Source: Opisthorchis felineus
Lineage: Eukaryota > Platyhelminthes > Trematoda > Opisthorchiida > Opisthorchiidae
Direction: 5' to 3'
Assembly (NCBI GenBank): GCA_004794785.1
Contig: SJOL01004053.1
Coordinates: 96,877 to 160,876 of the forward strand
Length of the DNA stretch: 64,000 bases
The position numbers and the translations under genes were made by a program. The notes under the pieces were generated by a model. That model made no database searches and was not told where the DNA came from. It was given only the letters and a program-made list of their open reading frames with translations. Positions 14,334 to 28,100 of this stretch are shown piece by piece (position 1 is the stretch's first letter; every line of letters begins with the position of its first letter).

Positions 14334-14664
14334 AATCACCCCTCTAATTTAAGTTAAGGATTTCACATCAAGACAGGAATGTTAGCCTAAGTCCAATTTG
14401 TCGAAGAAACCAAATGACCTGCGAAAAAAATATTAAAACGTATGTGATAGTTGGGATCCGTATATGGTTCATGGCTACAGATGATGAAGCAAGTCAGACC
14501 AACTAATGATCTGACGGGATATCGAAACCAGGAACAATGATTTTCACAACAATGCCTAGTTGTTGATTACAATCCGCTAGCCCCATTTTAACAAACAATG
14601 GCAAACACTGTTACGCGGACGAACTGCATGCAACTTCCCCCTATGATGGTCCCATGATGAGTAA

Positions 14665-14850
14665 ATCTCAACTTAGTGGTTAAGGCGCGAACTTACTGAA
14701 CGTAAGCTCCGTGGTTCGAACCCATCCGCGGCAACTCGACTACTCATGCTTGGGCAACGTGGCGTCAGCTCAGCCATCATGTTCCTTCGGGTGGAATGGC
14801 AGCAATGTGCCGAAAGGGTACCATAGTTTGACGATTATTCTACGGCAGTT
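14665..14850 (+). mobile_element. tRNA-derived SINE, copy 2 (plus strand)
   Basis: Degenerate head: TTAGTGGTTAAGGCGCGAAC and box B GGTTCGAACCC at 14715, followed by the same body (CATGCTTGGGCAACGTGG, then TTCCTTCGGGTGGAATGGCA). The only clear plus-strand copy. Confidence 0.8.
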
Positions 14851-16009
14851 AAGCACCAGTGCATGTTGCTAGTGTATTGCTGTCAACGGTGACGAAGACA
14901 GCAATTATCATAGAAACGTACAAGTGGTTGAATCACAGATTAGATAAATAGGGTGGACTCACTTGACGAGAACTCCAACGTAACCAAGGTTAGTAGGTCA
15001 GTGGGATAGCACAACCAGCGGTAGAATGATAAGGGACGCTGATCTGACGTATAGATGGTCGTTTGAGTAGTCAGCCTGACATGATGATGAAATCATATTC
15101 TTCTGTATGACAATCCGACTCGTCGGGCCTACCATGTTGCCCTTATTTTAGGTCGGACCGGGATATATGACACTACCCAACCGTTAACCACCTACCAGTT
15201 GCCTGTTCGTCCTCGCTTATCATATCACTGGTCGTTTTGGTTTCGGTCTTTTTTTGTAGGCCCTCAAACGATGATAAACAAGGAATCATTACAACCTTTT
15301 TTAGCATAAACAGCATGTGAACCATGAGAGCGGAATGAAGGGAAGACAAATGAGAGCCCTTACAAAAAACACAAGCTGCAAATGGTTATTTTCGGGGAGA
15401 TTCATTCCCTTTTCCACGCCATTTTTCCTCGATGGAGTAATTCACAATTGTTTCACGTTTCCGAAGCCCACACTAGCAAACTGAGGCTCGTGACACGTTT
15501 TCATTTTGACGATTTATGAATCCGATCCGATGGTTCCGATCTTCGGCTTGATTCACCACTCTGTATGCTCATCGACGCATTTAAGCTGCCTCAGTATTTG
15601 GTTTGTATCGTGACATCGGGAAGCAGGTGGATGAAGCACCATCGTGTGCTGTGAATATTCTTAGAATAACAACAGCAATTTCAGTACTTTTACTGGTTGC
15701 TTGCAGACAACGTTTAGACCACAGAACCTTAACAATCAAGCGGAATTCAGTAGCGAACAAGACTCGTGGTGACAATCACTGAACTACCGGACCTGAAGAT
15801 CCGATGTACTCTTTGCTGGCTATCGGGCAGCGGAAGCTTCCATTCCTTTAGAACGTTTAAGATTCTAGAACCAAAGGATTCAAGACAGGCACGCACGCAG
15901 TAATTCTTGTAATCCTCAGACAACTATAAGTGTTTGGAACAATGGAAGGACGAAGATATATCGCCTCAGCAACTGCTACATTTACACAGAAAATAAAGGG
16001 TGAGCTTCT
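14851..16009. other. Intergenic, nothing recognised
   Basis: Only ORFs shorter than 65 codons and no repeat partner found inside the window. Confidence 0.5.
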
Positions 16010-17910
16010 GTCAGCGGATCAAGTCTTATCCTGGGAATACAGATGCAGCTCGTGGACGCTTAGACGAAACAAATTCGGGCGCCATATGCGACAAATACCA
16101 TAACTGTTCATTACGCTATCAATGTTGTTTGGCATGGATAGCTCCAAGAGGGAAAGTTCTTGGAATACAACAATAAAGTAGATGTGACACGGGGGTATTG
16201 TTTCATGCTGTAGTACGTGAGCTTCACTCTTATCAGAATGAGAGGACAAGTGACATCAACAGTTAGAGTGTCCTTTCCGAAGTTACGAAAACCGAACCGC
16301 GTATCTTCTGGAATGGTGAAGAAACGTTCGCGAGTCAACTGCCAACTGTGGGCTGAATGATTCGTAGTACCTTGCGCAAGCACCACAAGGGAAATTTGTC
16401 GAGCATCCTAGTATACCTTCGGTATGGTGCCCAAATTTGTTACCAAACTGTAATGAAGGCAGTACGATAGCTCAGTAAACTGCGACCTCGATGTCGAAGC
16501 ACAGGATGTGATTGCTCCAAATGTGTTTATATAGTCGCCGGAAGCAACACTTACCGTACCCCAGTATATAATTCGGTATCGATTGCCAATTTGGTGGAAA
16601 AGGCGCTACTGAGGTAGCGGAAATTTTCACCGCACGCTGTGCCACGGCTCTTAATCTGTACACCGGGTGTCCATTCGTGTATCCCACTAAAAGGATGCTA
16701 AAGGACAAGGAGTATCTATATTGAGACCAAAGCGAGATGATGCTGAGGCAAACACTGTGTTTATTCGCTGCAATTCTGCCTCTAAAAGTGCAAACAAAAG
16801 TGGCATACGAGTCCCTAGATTGCGCAGTTTCGTTGTGGAGAGCTGAAGAGATGGCCGTCTAGACAGTACTGGATCGGCACACCATTTCGGAATCACGAAA
16901 CACTTCTACACGCACCGATTCAACAAAGTTATGACTAGAACTTTGTTCCACCCGCATAGGCTTCGAACTCGGCAGAGGTGATCCCACAGGTACGTACTCG
17001 TGCCGCCACACCAGAGTGAAGGGACTGGGTAATGCTGACATTTTACGGGAGATCTCAGCTTTTGGAAAACGATTCACAACACCTTCATGTTCACAGAGTC
17101 AGAGGCCTTCGTGCAGTCTACCAACGAAGAGTATAACGGCTGGTTCCGTTCCCGGCATTTTCTTGTAGCTGACGCCCTGCAAAATTGAGGTCAGTCGTGC
17201 TGCATCCGCTTCAGGATCCACACTGCTCTTCAAATCGTTTTATTCCAGAATACCTGTCTCCGGGAGGAATGTTTTGCCTGCACTGTAGGGAGTACTCAGT
17301 CCTCCATAGCTCTGCGCTTTCTGTCGGCTTCATTTCCATAGCTACAGTGGCATGACTGTGCCGTCCTTCATCAGTTGTGGGTGGGAAAATGTGGGACATT
17401 TTCGGTCTCCCAGAATGTGCAAATCAGGTGAAAAGCCTCGTCTTCCAGTAGTGATCCACCCAGCTTGAATATTTCGGTAACTATATCATCTTCTAGGACG
17501 TCCTTCCGTTTCGTAGTTCACTTGTCACCATCATCGACGTTCAGTCTTGGTAGATGGTTTGGAAAGACCGATCTTCACAAATGCTTCACGCAGCTGTGCA
17601 AGACGGTCTGAATCTACGTTGGACGGTTTGTTAAGTAGTGCTGAGAAATTATGGTGCCGTTGAGTTGCACAACCCGTGAGCGACATCCTCTCTGAAATTC
17701 TGCAATGCTGACTGACAAAACAGTTGCTTGATATTGGTTAGATGAGGCTTCTCAAAGGCCAGTTGCACCAATAAATGATTAGTGTTACAATCCCTTTGCA
17801 AGAAAATGATACAATCCCAAAGGATGTTCACGCCCAATTTTCGGATCTTTGCAACCTCGATTGGCGCTTTCTCAGCGTTAGACCATACGTTAGTGACGGT
17901 GAGTTTCATG
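16010..17910 (-). mobile_element. RTE-like retrotransposon relic (family D)
   Basis: Heavily degraded RT read on the minus strand across frames: R-Q-L-Q-E followed in another frame by KCRERNQPLY, then a D-x-T-K-A-x-D-S-V-N block near 17110, SSASSRFGLNIDT (about 16720), and MLDKFPLWCLRKVLRI (about 16370). These are the order and spacing of RT palm, thumb and C-terminal segments. The YADD box is not readable. Several stops lie between blocks, so this is an old copy. Confidence 0.6.
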
Positions 17911-19559
17911 GTCGCATATATATTTAGTAGACGTCGGCCGTGCCCCCCATTTCCGAGTAACTCGATTATCGCTTACGTCTGTTTGGCATGATCGATTCAA
18001 GTGTTGACATAATCTATGAAAATAGGTGATCAATTACCGGAATAGATATGATGACAGTTGATAATTCCTGGTTGAATGCCTGCACAGCTTCTAGGTGAGG
18101 AATCATGCATACTAACAAAAGGGCAAAAAAGTCAGTGTGACGATGGAAGATGGATAGTCACTACCTTCGCATTGATACTGTTCAGTTCATCCAGAATTCT
18201 TGTGTTCATGGGGTCAGCCAGCATAGATATGGCTCCATGTCTTCATCGACTATCTTGTGCAGTTCTAGCTCGGCAGAATGTGTACCCAACCCCCCGTAAT
18301 CTTCCCTCGCTTAGAGCAGCTATGCCAACGCGATAGTGTTTTGGCACCTAGGCTTCAAGGGTGGTAAAACTATCGGGTCTGTTTCTTACCTGTCAAGAAG
18401 AGTCCTAAAGATTAAGGTTCCCAGCCGAGGTTGTCGTCCTCATTCTTCTTTGTCTGCGGTTGCTACCTGGTGCAATTTTCAAATATTCAGTACCGTATGG
18501 CTGCTCCGGTTCAGTCATACTAAGCATAGCTTAATATCCTATTCTTGAGGCAGCTCTATGGAGCCCAACGTATCAAGAGTCCGACCCGGTTAGCGGTGGG
18601 GAGCTGGCCTAGCCCGAGGACGCAAGAAAAGCATAGGTCTATGACCCATAATGCTGCCGAGAGCAGGTGCATTTCGCTCCGCCCAGGTTTTGAAAGTATT
18701 CCAACCGTACAGTGTATTGCACCGAGGGTCACGGTCAATCTCCCAGGGATTGGAATATACTGACATTTTCTAACTCCTCCTTCCTCGGGGGAGGGTATGG
18801 AGGCATGGGGGAAACATCTTACTTACTGTCCTCACAAATGTCGCAGTGAACAGTACGATTTGACCCCCAGACAGGTTTGCCCTTCAGATGCTCGTGGAAC
18901 GGGAACCTGCTGTTCTTCTGTAGCATTCCTGGTGTAGCAAAGCCCTAAGAAACGATGTTACATGCAGCGTAACATGTCGGATCATTGTGGCACTGAAGCC
19001 CGAACACCATGATAAGGTGGCGGCTATTGGCATGTTTACGTACTTCTGGGACATTTCCTGCTGTGCAAAGGAGGTCAGGGATACTGGCCGATAGACAAAA
19101 TCTAAAGCGCCTCATAAGCCAGGGGACACCAAGGCTGTGGGTCACCTGTGCACGGGGCGTTGGCCTAATATCTGACGGAGTGTGGAAATATGGTCTCTAC
19201 CTCAGCCTCTACCCGGTGGAAATCCTGCTTGGAGCTCAGAAATCAGTCTTGCGTGCCATCGTAAGACGAAGGACCAAATTGAGAAACTTTGTTACACAAT
19301 GGAGTAAAAACTGATACCTCACTAGTTAGTACATTGACGGAGAGTATTCTTTTTGGAATGAGTACTATTGTTGATACACCCCAGTTGTCTGGGGCGGTCT
19401 ACTTCTCCGAGACAGATGCAAACTGGTTAGACAAGCATTGACTGAGCAGTACAGCGGATCCTTCAAGCAGAGCAGGTAGAAGGTCATCGAGACCAACAGC
19501 ACGACGACGATTGAGTAGGGACATAGGCTCGGACACTCATGAAGCTCAAAAGGCCTCCA
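17911..19559. other. Between two minus-strand retroelement relics
   Basis: Probably further decayed retroelement sequence, given both flanks, but I could not read endonuclease or RT motifs in it. Confidence 0.35.
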
Positions 19560-20370
19560 CATTAATATTCCACGTTTCCATCAAAGACCGACAGCCCGGA
19601 TGGGAAGTAGCAGGCGGCTGACTGAATTAGTGTTCGAAGTATTCTGCCAAACGTTCCAAAAGTTGTGTGCTGGATACAAGAGAGCCGTTGTGGTCCTTGG
19701 TGGTAAGAGGCTTTCGAGGAGCTGTTGAGTGAGTCAGGTACAACAACTCGCGGACATTTCCAGCAGTTCTTCAACCTCCTGGATTCAACAAGCTTCCTGG
19801 TCTGTGAGGCCACTTAGTTTGACCTAGTGATGGGATATATTAACGGAATATTAACGGTGCTAAGCTAATAAATCTGGACGTTCACGTCACCAGCGAGCTT
19901 CTAGCCCGTGGAAAACGAGCACGTACGGGCGCAGTAGGTACTCTGTGGCAGACTCGGAGCTGCAGTATGTTGGGGCATAGAGACACAAAACGTCGGGAGA
20001 AACAGACATCTTCATCCCGAGATCCTTTCACAGACGTTGACAAACAAAATACGTAGAGGTGACTTTCAAAGCGTATACAATCAAGCAGAGACGCTGCTGC
20101 TCGATCAGTGAATACAACAGCCACCTCAGCGATATCAGGCTGGAGTGGCTTCGGCATCACCAGAATGGCACAGTCGGAAGTGAGAAGAGAGCGAGAGGGC
20201 AGTCAGTACTTGCGTCCTGGATTTTCCTCTCAGACAGACAGTAAAGGTATCCAGTGCACTCCAGTGTGAACAATAAAGGCAGATATGTGGACCGCCTTTC
20301 AGAGTATGAAACCCGACCTTGAGGTACTTAGGCTGTCTACTGAAAACCAACGTGCAGAACTTGTAGCTGC
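19560..20370 (-). mobile_element. Retrotransposon endonuclease relic
   Basis: Minus-strand fragments resemble the apurinic-type endonuclease domain of RTE elements: FRLCHSGDAEATPA (about 20160), then FTDRAAASLLDCIRFESHLY (about 20080) and A-G-D-V-N-V-Q in another frame near 19890. The stretch 20050-20190 also aligns with 42300-42440, showing it is a dispersed repeat. Stops are frequent. Confidence 0.5.
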
Positions 20371-20654
20371 TAGGGGGCCTGCATACAGAACATTCACAAT
20401 GGTGAGGTGGGGAAGAAGGAATATGTGAAACAGGAAGGGGGCATCGGCAATAGTTTACCTCTGCTTACCCATCCTGCTATATGCCGCAAGTGAAGCGACA
20501 AGGTTGACGGCAGATGCGGCATGGCTGTTTTTATTTGGGATTCATAGTTGTACGCGGGCTGGAATATTGTCAATGCACCCACATCTAGATAGGGGGGACC
20601 AAAGCTCTCAAATGAAGTCTTTGGCTCAAAAGGCAGTGGATGAGTACCGGTGTA

Positions 20655-20965
20655 AGGAGGAAAGCCCTTTGCCCCGGAGTTGCTTATAAGAAAAACGCCA
20701 ACTAAGCAGTTACAGACTATTGGACAGGAAAGTCAAACTCTCATTTGCACGTTGTTTTTAAAAACGGAATATCCGTCTTCTTCTTGAATTCTCCTGGATA
20801 TTCATCGACTATCACGCAATCGCAAACGAAAACTGCAAATTAGTTCCACAAATTCCGTGATAAATCTCACCTTCCATTAGATCAATGCGGAGTTACGAGA
20901 ACACACATACTACTCGCATGCCTCATCAGTAGTATCCACCGTTACACCGGTACAAGTTTTTCGAA
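20655..20965. repeat. Dispersed repeat E, copy 2
   Basis: Partner of the repeat at 6270-6575, same orientation. It lies just before another repeat (20985) and the family A RTE relic. Confidence 0.7.
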
Positions 20966-20984
20966 TAAAAAGCCCCGCCGTACA

Positions 20985-21175
20985 TCTTCCAGTTCCAAAC
21001 CTGGAGGATCAGGAGACTGTGTTCGTCAGACCTCTACCCAATGAGCAACTTGGTATGAGAAACTCTGTGGATGTCACATTGACTCCCCCCGCCCCAAGAC
21101 AGCTAAAAGGGTCACAGAGGTACACAAACCACCATAACACCATAGTGACTCGTCTCCGCTAGTCGTTGGGATTAT
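20985..21175. repeat. Dispersed repeat F, copy 1
   Basis: Aligns with about 43610-43790; both contain CAAACCTGGA, a CAGACC-C-TCTACCCAATGA block and CACCATA followed by GTCTCC/GTCTAC. Could be part of a retrotransposon 5' region, since a retroelement relic follows at both sites. Confidence 0.5.
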
Positions 21176-21299
21176 GGATGAAAATGTTACTTAAAAGTGT
21201 TAATGATGGTCGACTTGGTCTGCATTAGGAGAGGAACGTCGTGGGAGGAATCAATGCTCCGGGGCGAATTTCAGCAAAGAATTCAAATCGGTCAACATA

Positions 21300-23830
21300 A
21301 GAACACTAAATGTCAACCTATGAAAGCCTGACTGTTCAAACGTGTAAACCTCTCCAAAGCCTTTCACAATTGGAAGAAAACTCAGGTGCGGACCTGCACA
21401 CCTACCTCGAACGAGTTCAAAATCGATACCGGAGTTCTCGCAGCCCTAACCAGGCTGTGTTTAACAATCATCTGCGCAGAGGCCTTCCACCATTGCTAAA
21501 CCAGTTCAATACAGCCTGGATGGCAACTTATTAAATTCGAAGGGTTTCCTGGTCAAAACGCTGTTATGCAATTCCAACAGCAATGTGCTGTTATTTGAGG
21601 ACTACTGCTCCACATTTCCACACTCCGAAGCGGAACCGCGTCGGCTGGCTACGGCGTTCCCTTCAGTGCCATCTCGCTTTAGGTCAAGAATAAATAGTCC
21701 CAAATTTGTCTGTCCGACTTCTCCGATCCGACCACAAAACCACTGGATGTCGTCGAGATCGCTATCCATGATTGATGCCAGGAAATCGATACCAACAGGC
21801 AACGAGTACGACGGCGTACGCAAATCCCTCAAACGCCAAATCTGAAGAGCCTAAGTAAAGACCAAGAGCTCTGGTGGACATCGAAAGCTCGGGAGATGGA
21901 GAAGGCTTTTGCTACCGCACACAGCCTTGCCTATACCAACCGACACGATCGACTGGCCTTAGCAGAGCAGCGGTGAAACCATAAGTGAAAAAGGCGGCTC
22001 ATTAATTCACTCGCAAAAACGTCGACTGGAAAGATGGGCCGAACACTTCGAAGAACAGTTTAGCTGGCCTCCTGCAACACAGCTTGTGGAGTGCATACGG
22101 GCGAATGGAATGTAAACCTTAATTGCCCGTCGGAAGAAAGTATGAAATATCCGTACTGAAACGTGAAAAGGCACCAGGACCGGATGGTCTGTATCCAGTC
22201 CCCAGAAGGCGGAGAATCCCTGGTGACCCATCCGACAAGGCTTATTGGTGCTTTATGGAACGAAGAGGTGCCCGCATAATGGGGCCTGTGACCCTTATCT
22301 TTAAAAAGGGTACGCGGACACTGTGTGAAAACCACCGGGGCATCAGCCTGGCAGCTGTGGCATCGGAAGTGCCCTCTGGTCTTATCCTTCGAAGGTCGAC
22401 TGAACACAGGGAAAGACAGATCCGTAAAAACCAAGCCGGGTTCTGCCCTGCAAGAGGATGTACTGATCATATTTTCACATTTCGACATTCTGGAACAGCG
22501 ACACCGCTTCTAGCATCCAACAATGGTTGTGTTCCTTGACTTGAAAGCTGCCTTTGACTCCGTCAGACACTATGGCAGTGCCTGTGGAGCAGAGGTGTTC
22601 CTCATAAATTCTTGACCCTCCTTAACACGCTGTACGCCGACTCCCGCGGACGTGTCAAGGTCTACTGGAAGCTCTTGTCTCAGTTCACTACATCAGGTGG
22701 TGCCAGGCAGAGCTGTCATTTTTCACCTTTCCTCTTCAAATTCGTCATTGAGACCATTATGGAAGACTCACTACCAGCCTCTAATGCTTCTGGGGTCGAA
22801 GTGCTCCCGGGGAGTTCAATCACAGATATCCAATACGCAGACGATGTGGATCTTCGTGGATCTGACGCCGTGGTAATGCAGACAGTATTAAATAAACTAA
22901 TTCTGCCTCAAGGTTTGGCGTGAGATTCACAAATGAACGCGTAAAGTGCTACTGCAAACCTGGTTGTGATCGAACCATAACTTCATACTTGAGGATGATC
23001 CAACTAAGATAGTAGACAAGTTTATCTACCTGGGCAGCTGTATCAGTTCCGGTGGGCGAGGGAAAGATGATATTTCCATCCGGATTGGGAAGGCCAGGGC
23101 AGCTTTGTGAACCTGCATCACCTGTGGCGTAGGCGTGACATCAGCTTATCCGTCAAGGGTCGAGTTTACAATGCTGCCGTGCGCTTCATATTACTGTACG
23201 GCTGCGCCCTGAGGACGTCAAATGACTTTCCGTATTTGACCATCGATGTCCGGCGCATTGCCCGAGTCTGGTGGGAACACCGAATCAGTAACAATGAAAT
23301 GCGTCGGATGGTATTCGGAAGAAATAACTCACCCACGATAGATGAACTGATCACACCGAATATGTTGCGTTGGCTTGGCCACGTGCTCCGTATGCCAGTC
23401 GACCGACTTCCTCGAAGGGCTCTTTTTGCACAGCCAAGTGCAGGGTGGAAACGAGTCAGGGGATGTCAAGCAATGACTTGGCAGCAAAGTGTGAAAGCCA
23501 TTACTAGCAAACTCAGCTGCGCTGGTCATTGCCATCTCTCTGGATGGGGACCCGGAGACAGGCCACATCAACAGTTGGAGACGTCAGATATGGCCCCGTC
23601 ACGCCCTCAATGACGCTCGTGCATCCAAGCTATTGCCTTCAATGCATAGCTCCCTTCCCAATCCCTCCACTTAAAAGTCCCCTGAGAGACCTGTATTTAT
23701 GCATCAATTTATCAGCTCCAATGCGCGGCGACCTACCCTATCTCCCTAAATCATTGACGGACGAAATTGTGGCAGCTAGAACCACTGTGCGACAAGTACG
23801 CGGTTCTTACAGCTGATAATGATGATGAAA
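21300..23830 (+). mobile_element. RTE-type non-LTR retrotransposon relic (family A), near full RT region
   Basis: Degenerate endonuclease/reverse-transcriptase polyprotein. Reading across frames, recognisable blocks are EKAPGPDGLYP (22167), FKKGTRTLCENHRGISL (22300), NQAGF (22430), VVFLDLKAAFDSV (22527), the GARQSCHFSPFLF block (22705), the catalytic IQYADDVDL (22829), and a C-terminal region with NMLRWLGHVLRMPVDRLPRR (23360). The YADD box is intact, but frameshifts and stops interrupt the reading frame at least at 22120, 22540, 22920 and 23040. 21300-22120 holds the less conserved part before the RT. The 3' end is a short ATGATG-type tail at 23815-23830, typical of RTE elements. Confidence 0.85.
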
Positions 23831-24920
23831 ACATCAAGTATTCAGCTAAATGGTTGGGAGAGTGTGGTGCACAGATTTCTGCTTTTCTTGGCAGAAAACT
23901 ATCCACAGACCACTTGTGGACAGGTTCGGGTTCTTGAAGTTCACTCACACTGTGTGCGCAGAATCCATCAGCTCGAGTGGAAGCAGAGAATCCCGGACAC
24001 CGAAATCTTTCAGAAAACGAACAATTTTGGAATCGAATGCAATCTGATGCAAAACCGACTGTTGGTTAAGCCAACTGAAACGAGTGGCCGACTTCAAAAC
24101 AACTCACCAGCGGTCAGTTTAGGAAGAGGACTCGAAACCGGGTACGTCCGAAGTCCCGTTTCTTCGGCAGACTTCGCGTAGGCTTGAAAAACCATAACTT
24201 CCACTTTAAATTATGTGAACACCTGACAATCTACAGGACGGTCTGAAGAAGGGCTATCCAAACAAGCGTAAGAAGCTTTGAAACTCGACGTGTCTCGATG
24301 CTGCGAAACAGGCGAGAAATTCGGAAAGGACTCAATGTCTCCAAAGCAACCCAGACCATGTGAAGTTGTGGCGAATGCGGATGCAGCTATCGTGATAGAA
24401 CGGACTGCGTCACAGACGTACTAACCAACAGCTCATATGTTAAACGTAACCGCCTAGGAATGAGGTATATTTGTCACACTTTCCAATGATTACCCGCTCG
24501 AACTTGTCGTCCTAAGGATGCCAAAATTATTAGCCACCCTTAGCCGTATAGTAAACAAAATACATCCAGGTTACTCACCACTACCGTCACTGCATAGACC
24601 CACGACAATCTTCAGGGAAAAAAAAACAGAAACCGCCGGAAAAGCTACTCGAGAACGGCATTCTGAATGTGTTGTGTTTTGTTACCTGAGACAGAAAAAT
24701 AAGGCCCGACAAAGTGAAACAATGAGTGCATATATGCGCTGAAAAATCACAAGGCACGTAAACAGAGAAAAGCTGGATTTCTGATGCCAGAGTATGATCA
24801 ATAGGAGAATAAAAACATCCTGGGGAAACAATGGCTGGATCAGATAAGGGCGTTTACAAAACGATACGTTAACAGCTAAAAATCACAGACAATCTGACGA
24901 ATGAAGTAGGTATTCTGGTT
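23831..24920. other. Downstream flank of the RTE relic and of the RING ligase 3' end
   Basis: ORF 23819-24181 (+, 120 codons) has no motif. This region should include the 3' UTR of the RING ligase if exon 7 is right; I see no clear AATAAA on the minus strand within it. Confidence 0.4.
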
Positions 24921-25156
24921 TTAGGCATCAGCATTTTCCGGACCGAGAGTGTGGTGTACAACAACAGTCACTTCCCTATGTGAGCCTGTCGAAGTTCGGC
25001 TATTGCGGTCACGTGTTTTCTTGGATTTGGAGGCATGCGAGCTCGACGATGACTGTGATGACTGAGTAGGAGAAGTAAATTCGGGGGCTTGGTCATTCGA
25101 AGAGAATCGTCTTGAAGCACCAGCTGAATGCTGAGGCTTGTGTGCTGACAACGAAT
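24921..25156 (-). CDS. Probable last exon of the RING ligase: serine-rich C-terminus
   Basis: Open frame of 77 codons and a stop, same strand, starting at an acceptor ending GGATGTTGCAG. It begins with two bases, which fits the single base left by the donor at 30673. Peptide SLSAHKPQHSAGASRRF leads into SQSSSSSHASKSKKTRDRN and ends GPENADA. Serine- and lysine-rich low-complexity tails are usual in RNF13-like proteins. The link across a 5.5-kb intron is inferred from phase, strand and composition; the exon could belong to another minus-strand gene. Confidence 0.5.
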
Positions 25157-28100
25157 CTGCAACATCCATTGAGAAATTTGGTTGGATGTGTTAGAAATCA
25201 AGCAAAAAGGAGAGACTATTGTATGTTAGAAATATCGAGTCACGCTGAGTCTATCTGAACGACCGGCACAGCTGATATGATTGGTAATGTACCATGGAGG
25301 CAAACAGTCCAAGTTCCTAAGAACATCTTGGTCGCTTATGGGGGAAACAGTGTGTGGACACAGCTTTGAAGACCGGGGCCGGTAGGCGACCTGAATACGC
25401 CCATGTGGGTGAGAGAACGGACATCCGCAATGTTTACCACTAGGCTACCTGCGACCATGTCTGCAAACCGATGAACTTAAAATTTTTAAGGTCACCCGAC
25501 GGGAACCCTAAAGTGTTTCGGAAGAGTTTTTGATATCTGTTTACAGTGTCGTGAGTTATTCAGAAGTGGAACTCGAAGCCGAGGCTTGCACGCCTCTCAA
25601 GATAGCAAATAATCGTATTTCAAACGAGACGTTTCAAAATTTCCGTGAGGTTTTCTAATGAGAGTTACAGCTGTGTGGAAAAGTTGTGAGAACGTCCTAA
25701 CGTGCAAAAAGCATAAGAACTGCGGTATCAACAATACAATGTGCTGAAAATGAGCCTGCAACTGTCAGTCACAAAGTGGGTGATGCCAGATAAGTCCACC
25801 GGGTCGTCCATTCACGAAGACGTTGAACAGGATAGTAGTCGAAATTAAAAGACCCCAGCAATACTCTTACGTGGTGCCAAACGTAGTTAAAATAAGAAAA
25901 CGAAAGGACTAGGACACCCCAACCAGGAACAACCTAGGAAAACATTCGTGGTCATTTCGTACATGAAACTGATTAGTGGAACGACAGCGAAATTTATACG
26001 ACTTAATATTCCCAAAAGGAAGTTTGGATAACGAGCCACACAGGGAACGAAATTGCCATTAGAGAAAAACGTGAAGGAGCCTACATCTGTGAAAAGCCGG
26101 GAGAAAAAGGATGGCACAGGAACAAGCTCAACAAGGGGTTGTCAGACCTTCCTGTGGGGAATGCCTATAAATGTAACGAGAAGAATAAATCAACAGAAAG
26201 ACTACGAACGACCTGCAGCGAAAGTAGAAGCATTGCAAAAAGTGCTGGCCTGATTTCAACTTGATCCAAAGCTTTTGAGGTGATGGCCGGAATACATCAC
26301 TAAAAACTTCCTCGCAGACTGGTACCGTGTTTTGATCGCATTCATTTTTCACTCTTATTCATCCAGGATTCGCTTTTCAATGGCATTCGCCATTTTCTGA
26401 CTAAGCGCCTTGCCGTTCGATTCATCAGTCGCCTAGCTATAGTAAAAAGGATGGATGGTCCCATAATTGTGTCACGGGGTATATAAACCTTTTGAAGGTA
26501 GCCAAATCAATTACAGGCAAGCCACAAGTCCTGTGCGCAAACCCACGAATCGTGTATTCCGGAAGAAAACTAAATTTATCTTGTGCAGAGTCAAAATTGT
26601 AGAGCACAACGCCATATTGCGGTTTCAACGCCACCTGTCCACATACACCTGAGCCCAGCTATTAGGCACATCGAAGCACCATTTAATGGGCGTCGGTCAA
26701 TCCGCGTGACCGTACAAATCATTGATTGGAAATACACACTATCGACTTACACCTAACAGTAGCCGACCACGTGAGTTCGGGTGATATGTGAAGATACACA
26801 GGTAGCATACGGTGGTCGGATATAGAACCCATGTTGACAGGACACAACACTGACTTAACAGCCATGCCTTGAACCAAGTTCGATTGGTCTCGTTGCACAA
26901 ACTACAGCAACAGTTATGTACACGTTGCTAGTTATGCCAGCTAATCAAAGCATATCATTAAGGTGCTGGATTTCAAACCCACTCTGAAAACGAAAAAAGC
27001 GCGTTTCACCTAGTGACAGCCTATCCCAGCCTATCCTATTCAAGACGCCATGTAAAAAAACGAACAAATAGATAGGTATTGGTTCACTACAGCGGAATGC
27101 AAACTGATATCAAAGAAAGATCAGAGGCGCCGGAACAGTGGGCAAATCAGGCTGACGAGGCAAAAAGAACTTGACGGACTTTTCAATCGCCACACAGACG
27201 TTTTAAGTATGAAAACTGGCCAGTGATGTGAATTGTTAGAAAGCGGACTGAGTACTTTTCTCAATCTAAGTATATCGAACATCTATACTTTTACAGAGAG
27301 ACTATTGCGGGAGTGCACAGTTCCATAAATTGGGATGATATAGAAACGTCAGCTGATCTGTAGAGAATTCGGTCTAACAACGTGTGCGCGAACCTGTTAG
27401 TATGATAGACGAGGGATATTTCGCTGCATTCAACATCGGGAGTCATTCACGAATTGGCGTCAGTTATTTCAAGTACGGGAATGGGTGATACTCAGGCTTA
27501 AGCAATGATTATATGTTGTAGAAAAAAGGTGTTTTTTATAATTGAATGTGAACATCAAGTAGGCAAAAAGCAAGCAATGCAATTTTTTGCCTAAGGGAAA
27601 GAAAACGGATAATTGGATGATGGTACTGAAAATAAAGGAAACATTAAGCTTAGAATCATATCCCTGCGGCCAGATAACACACCTCCAGCCCCAGTCGCGG
27701 AATCACAATCCAATACTTTAATGTTCGTGTTCGAGGCCTCTGAATGAATTAACTGGGAGTGACCCATTGCTGGTGTCCGCATTCGTGTCCGTTAAGCTCT
27801 GAGGATATGGAACATGATAGAGTTGAATAGAAACAAGCATACTGGATAAGTTTGTCGAACTAGGACTAGGATACCGAAGCTGTGTTCGTACTTTCAAGAA
27901 CTTGTAATTGCTGAAGGTTGCTTCGGCGCAACAGCCATGACTGTGTGCGCAGAAAAGCAAAAAAAACTGAGGTTTCATAAGACAGCAGTTAACCTTCAGA
28001 ACCTTGCAACCAACAGGAACATAACAACTTTCTCATCTCTGCCATTGTTTCAGGTGGTAGCTAGCCGACATAACACCGCAACTTGTTCGCTGATCTAACC

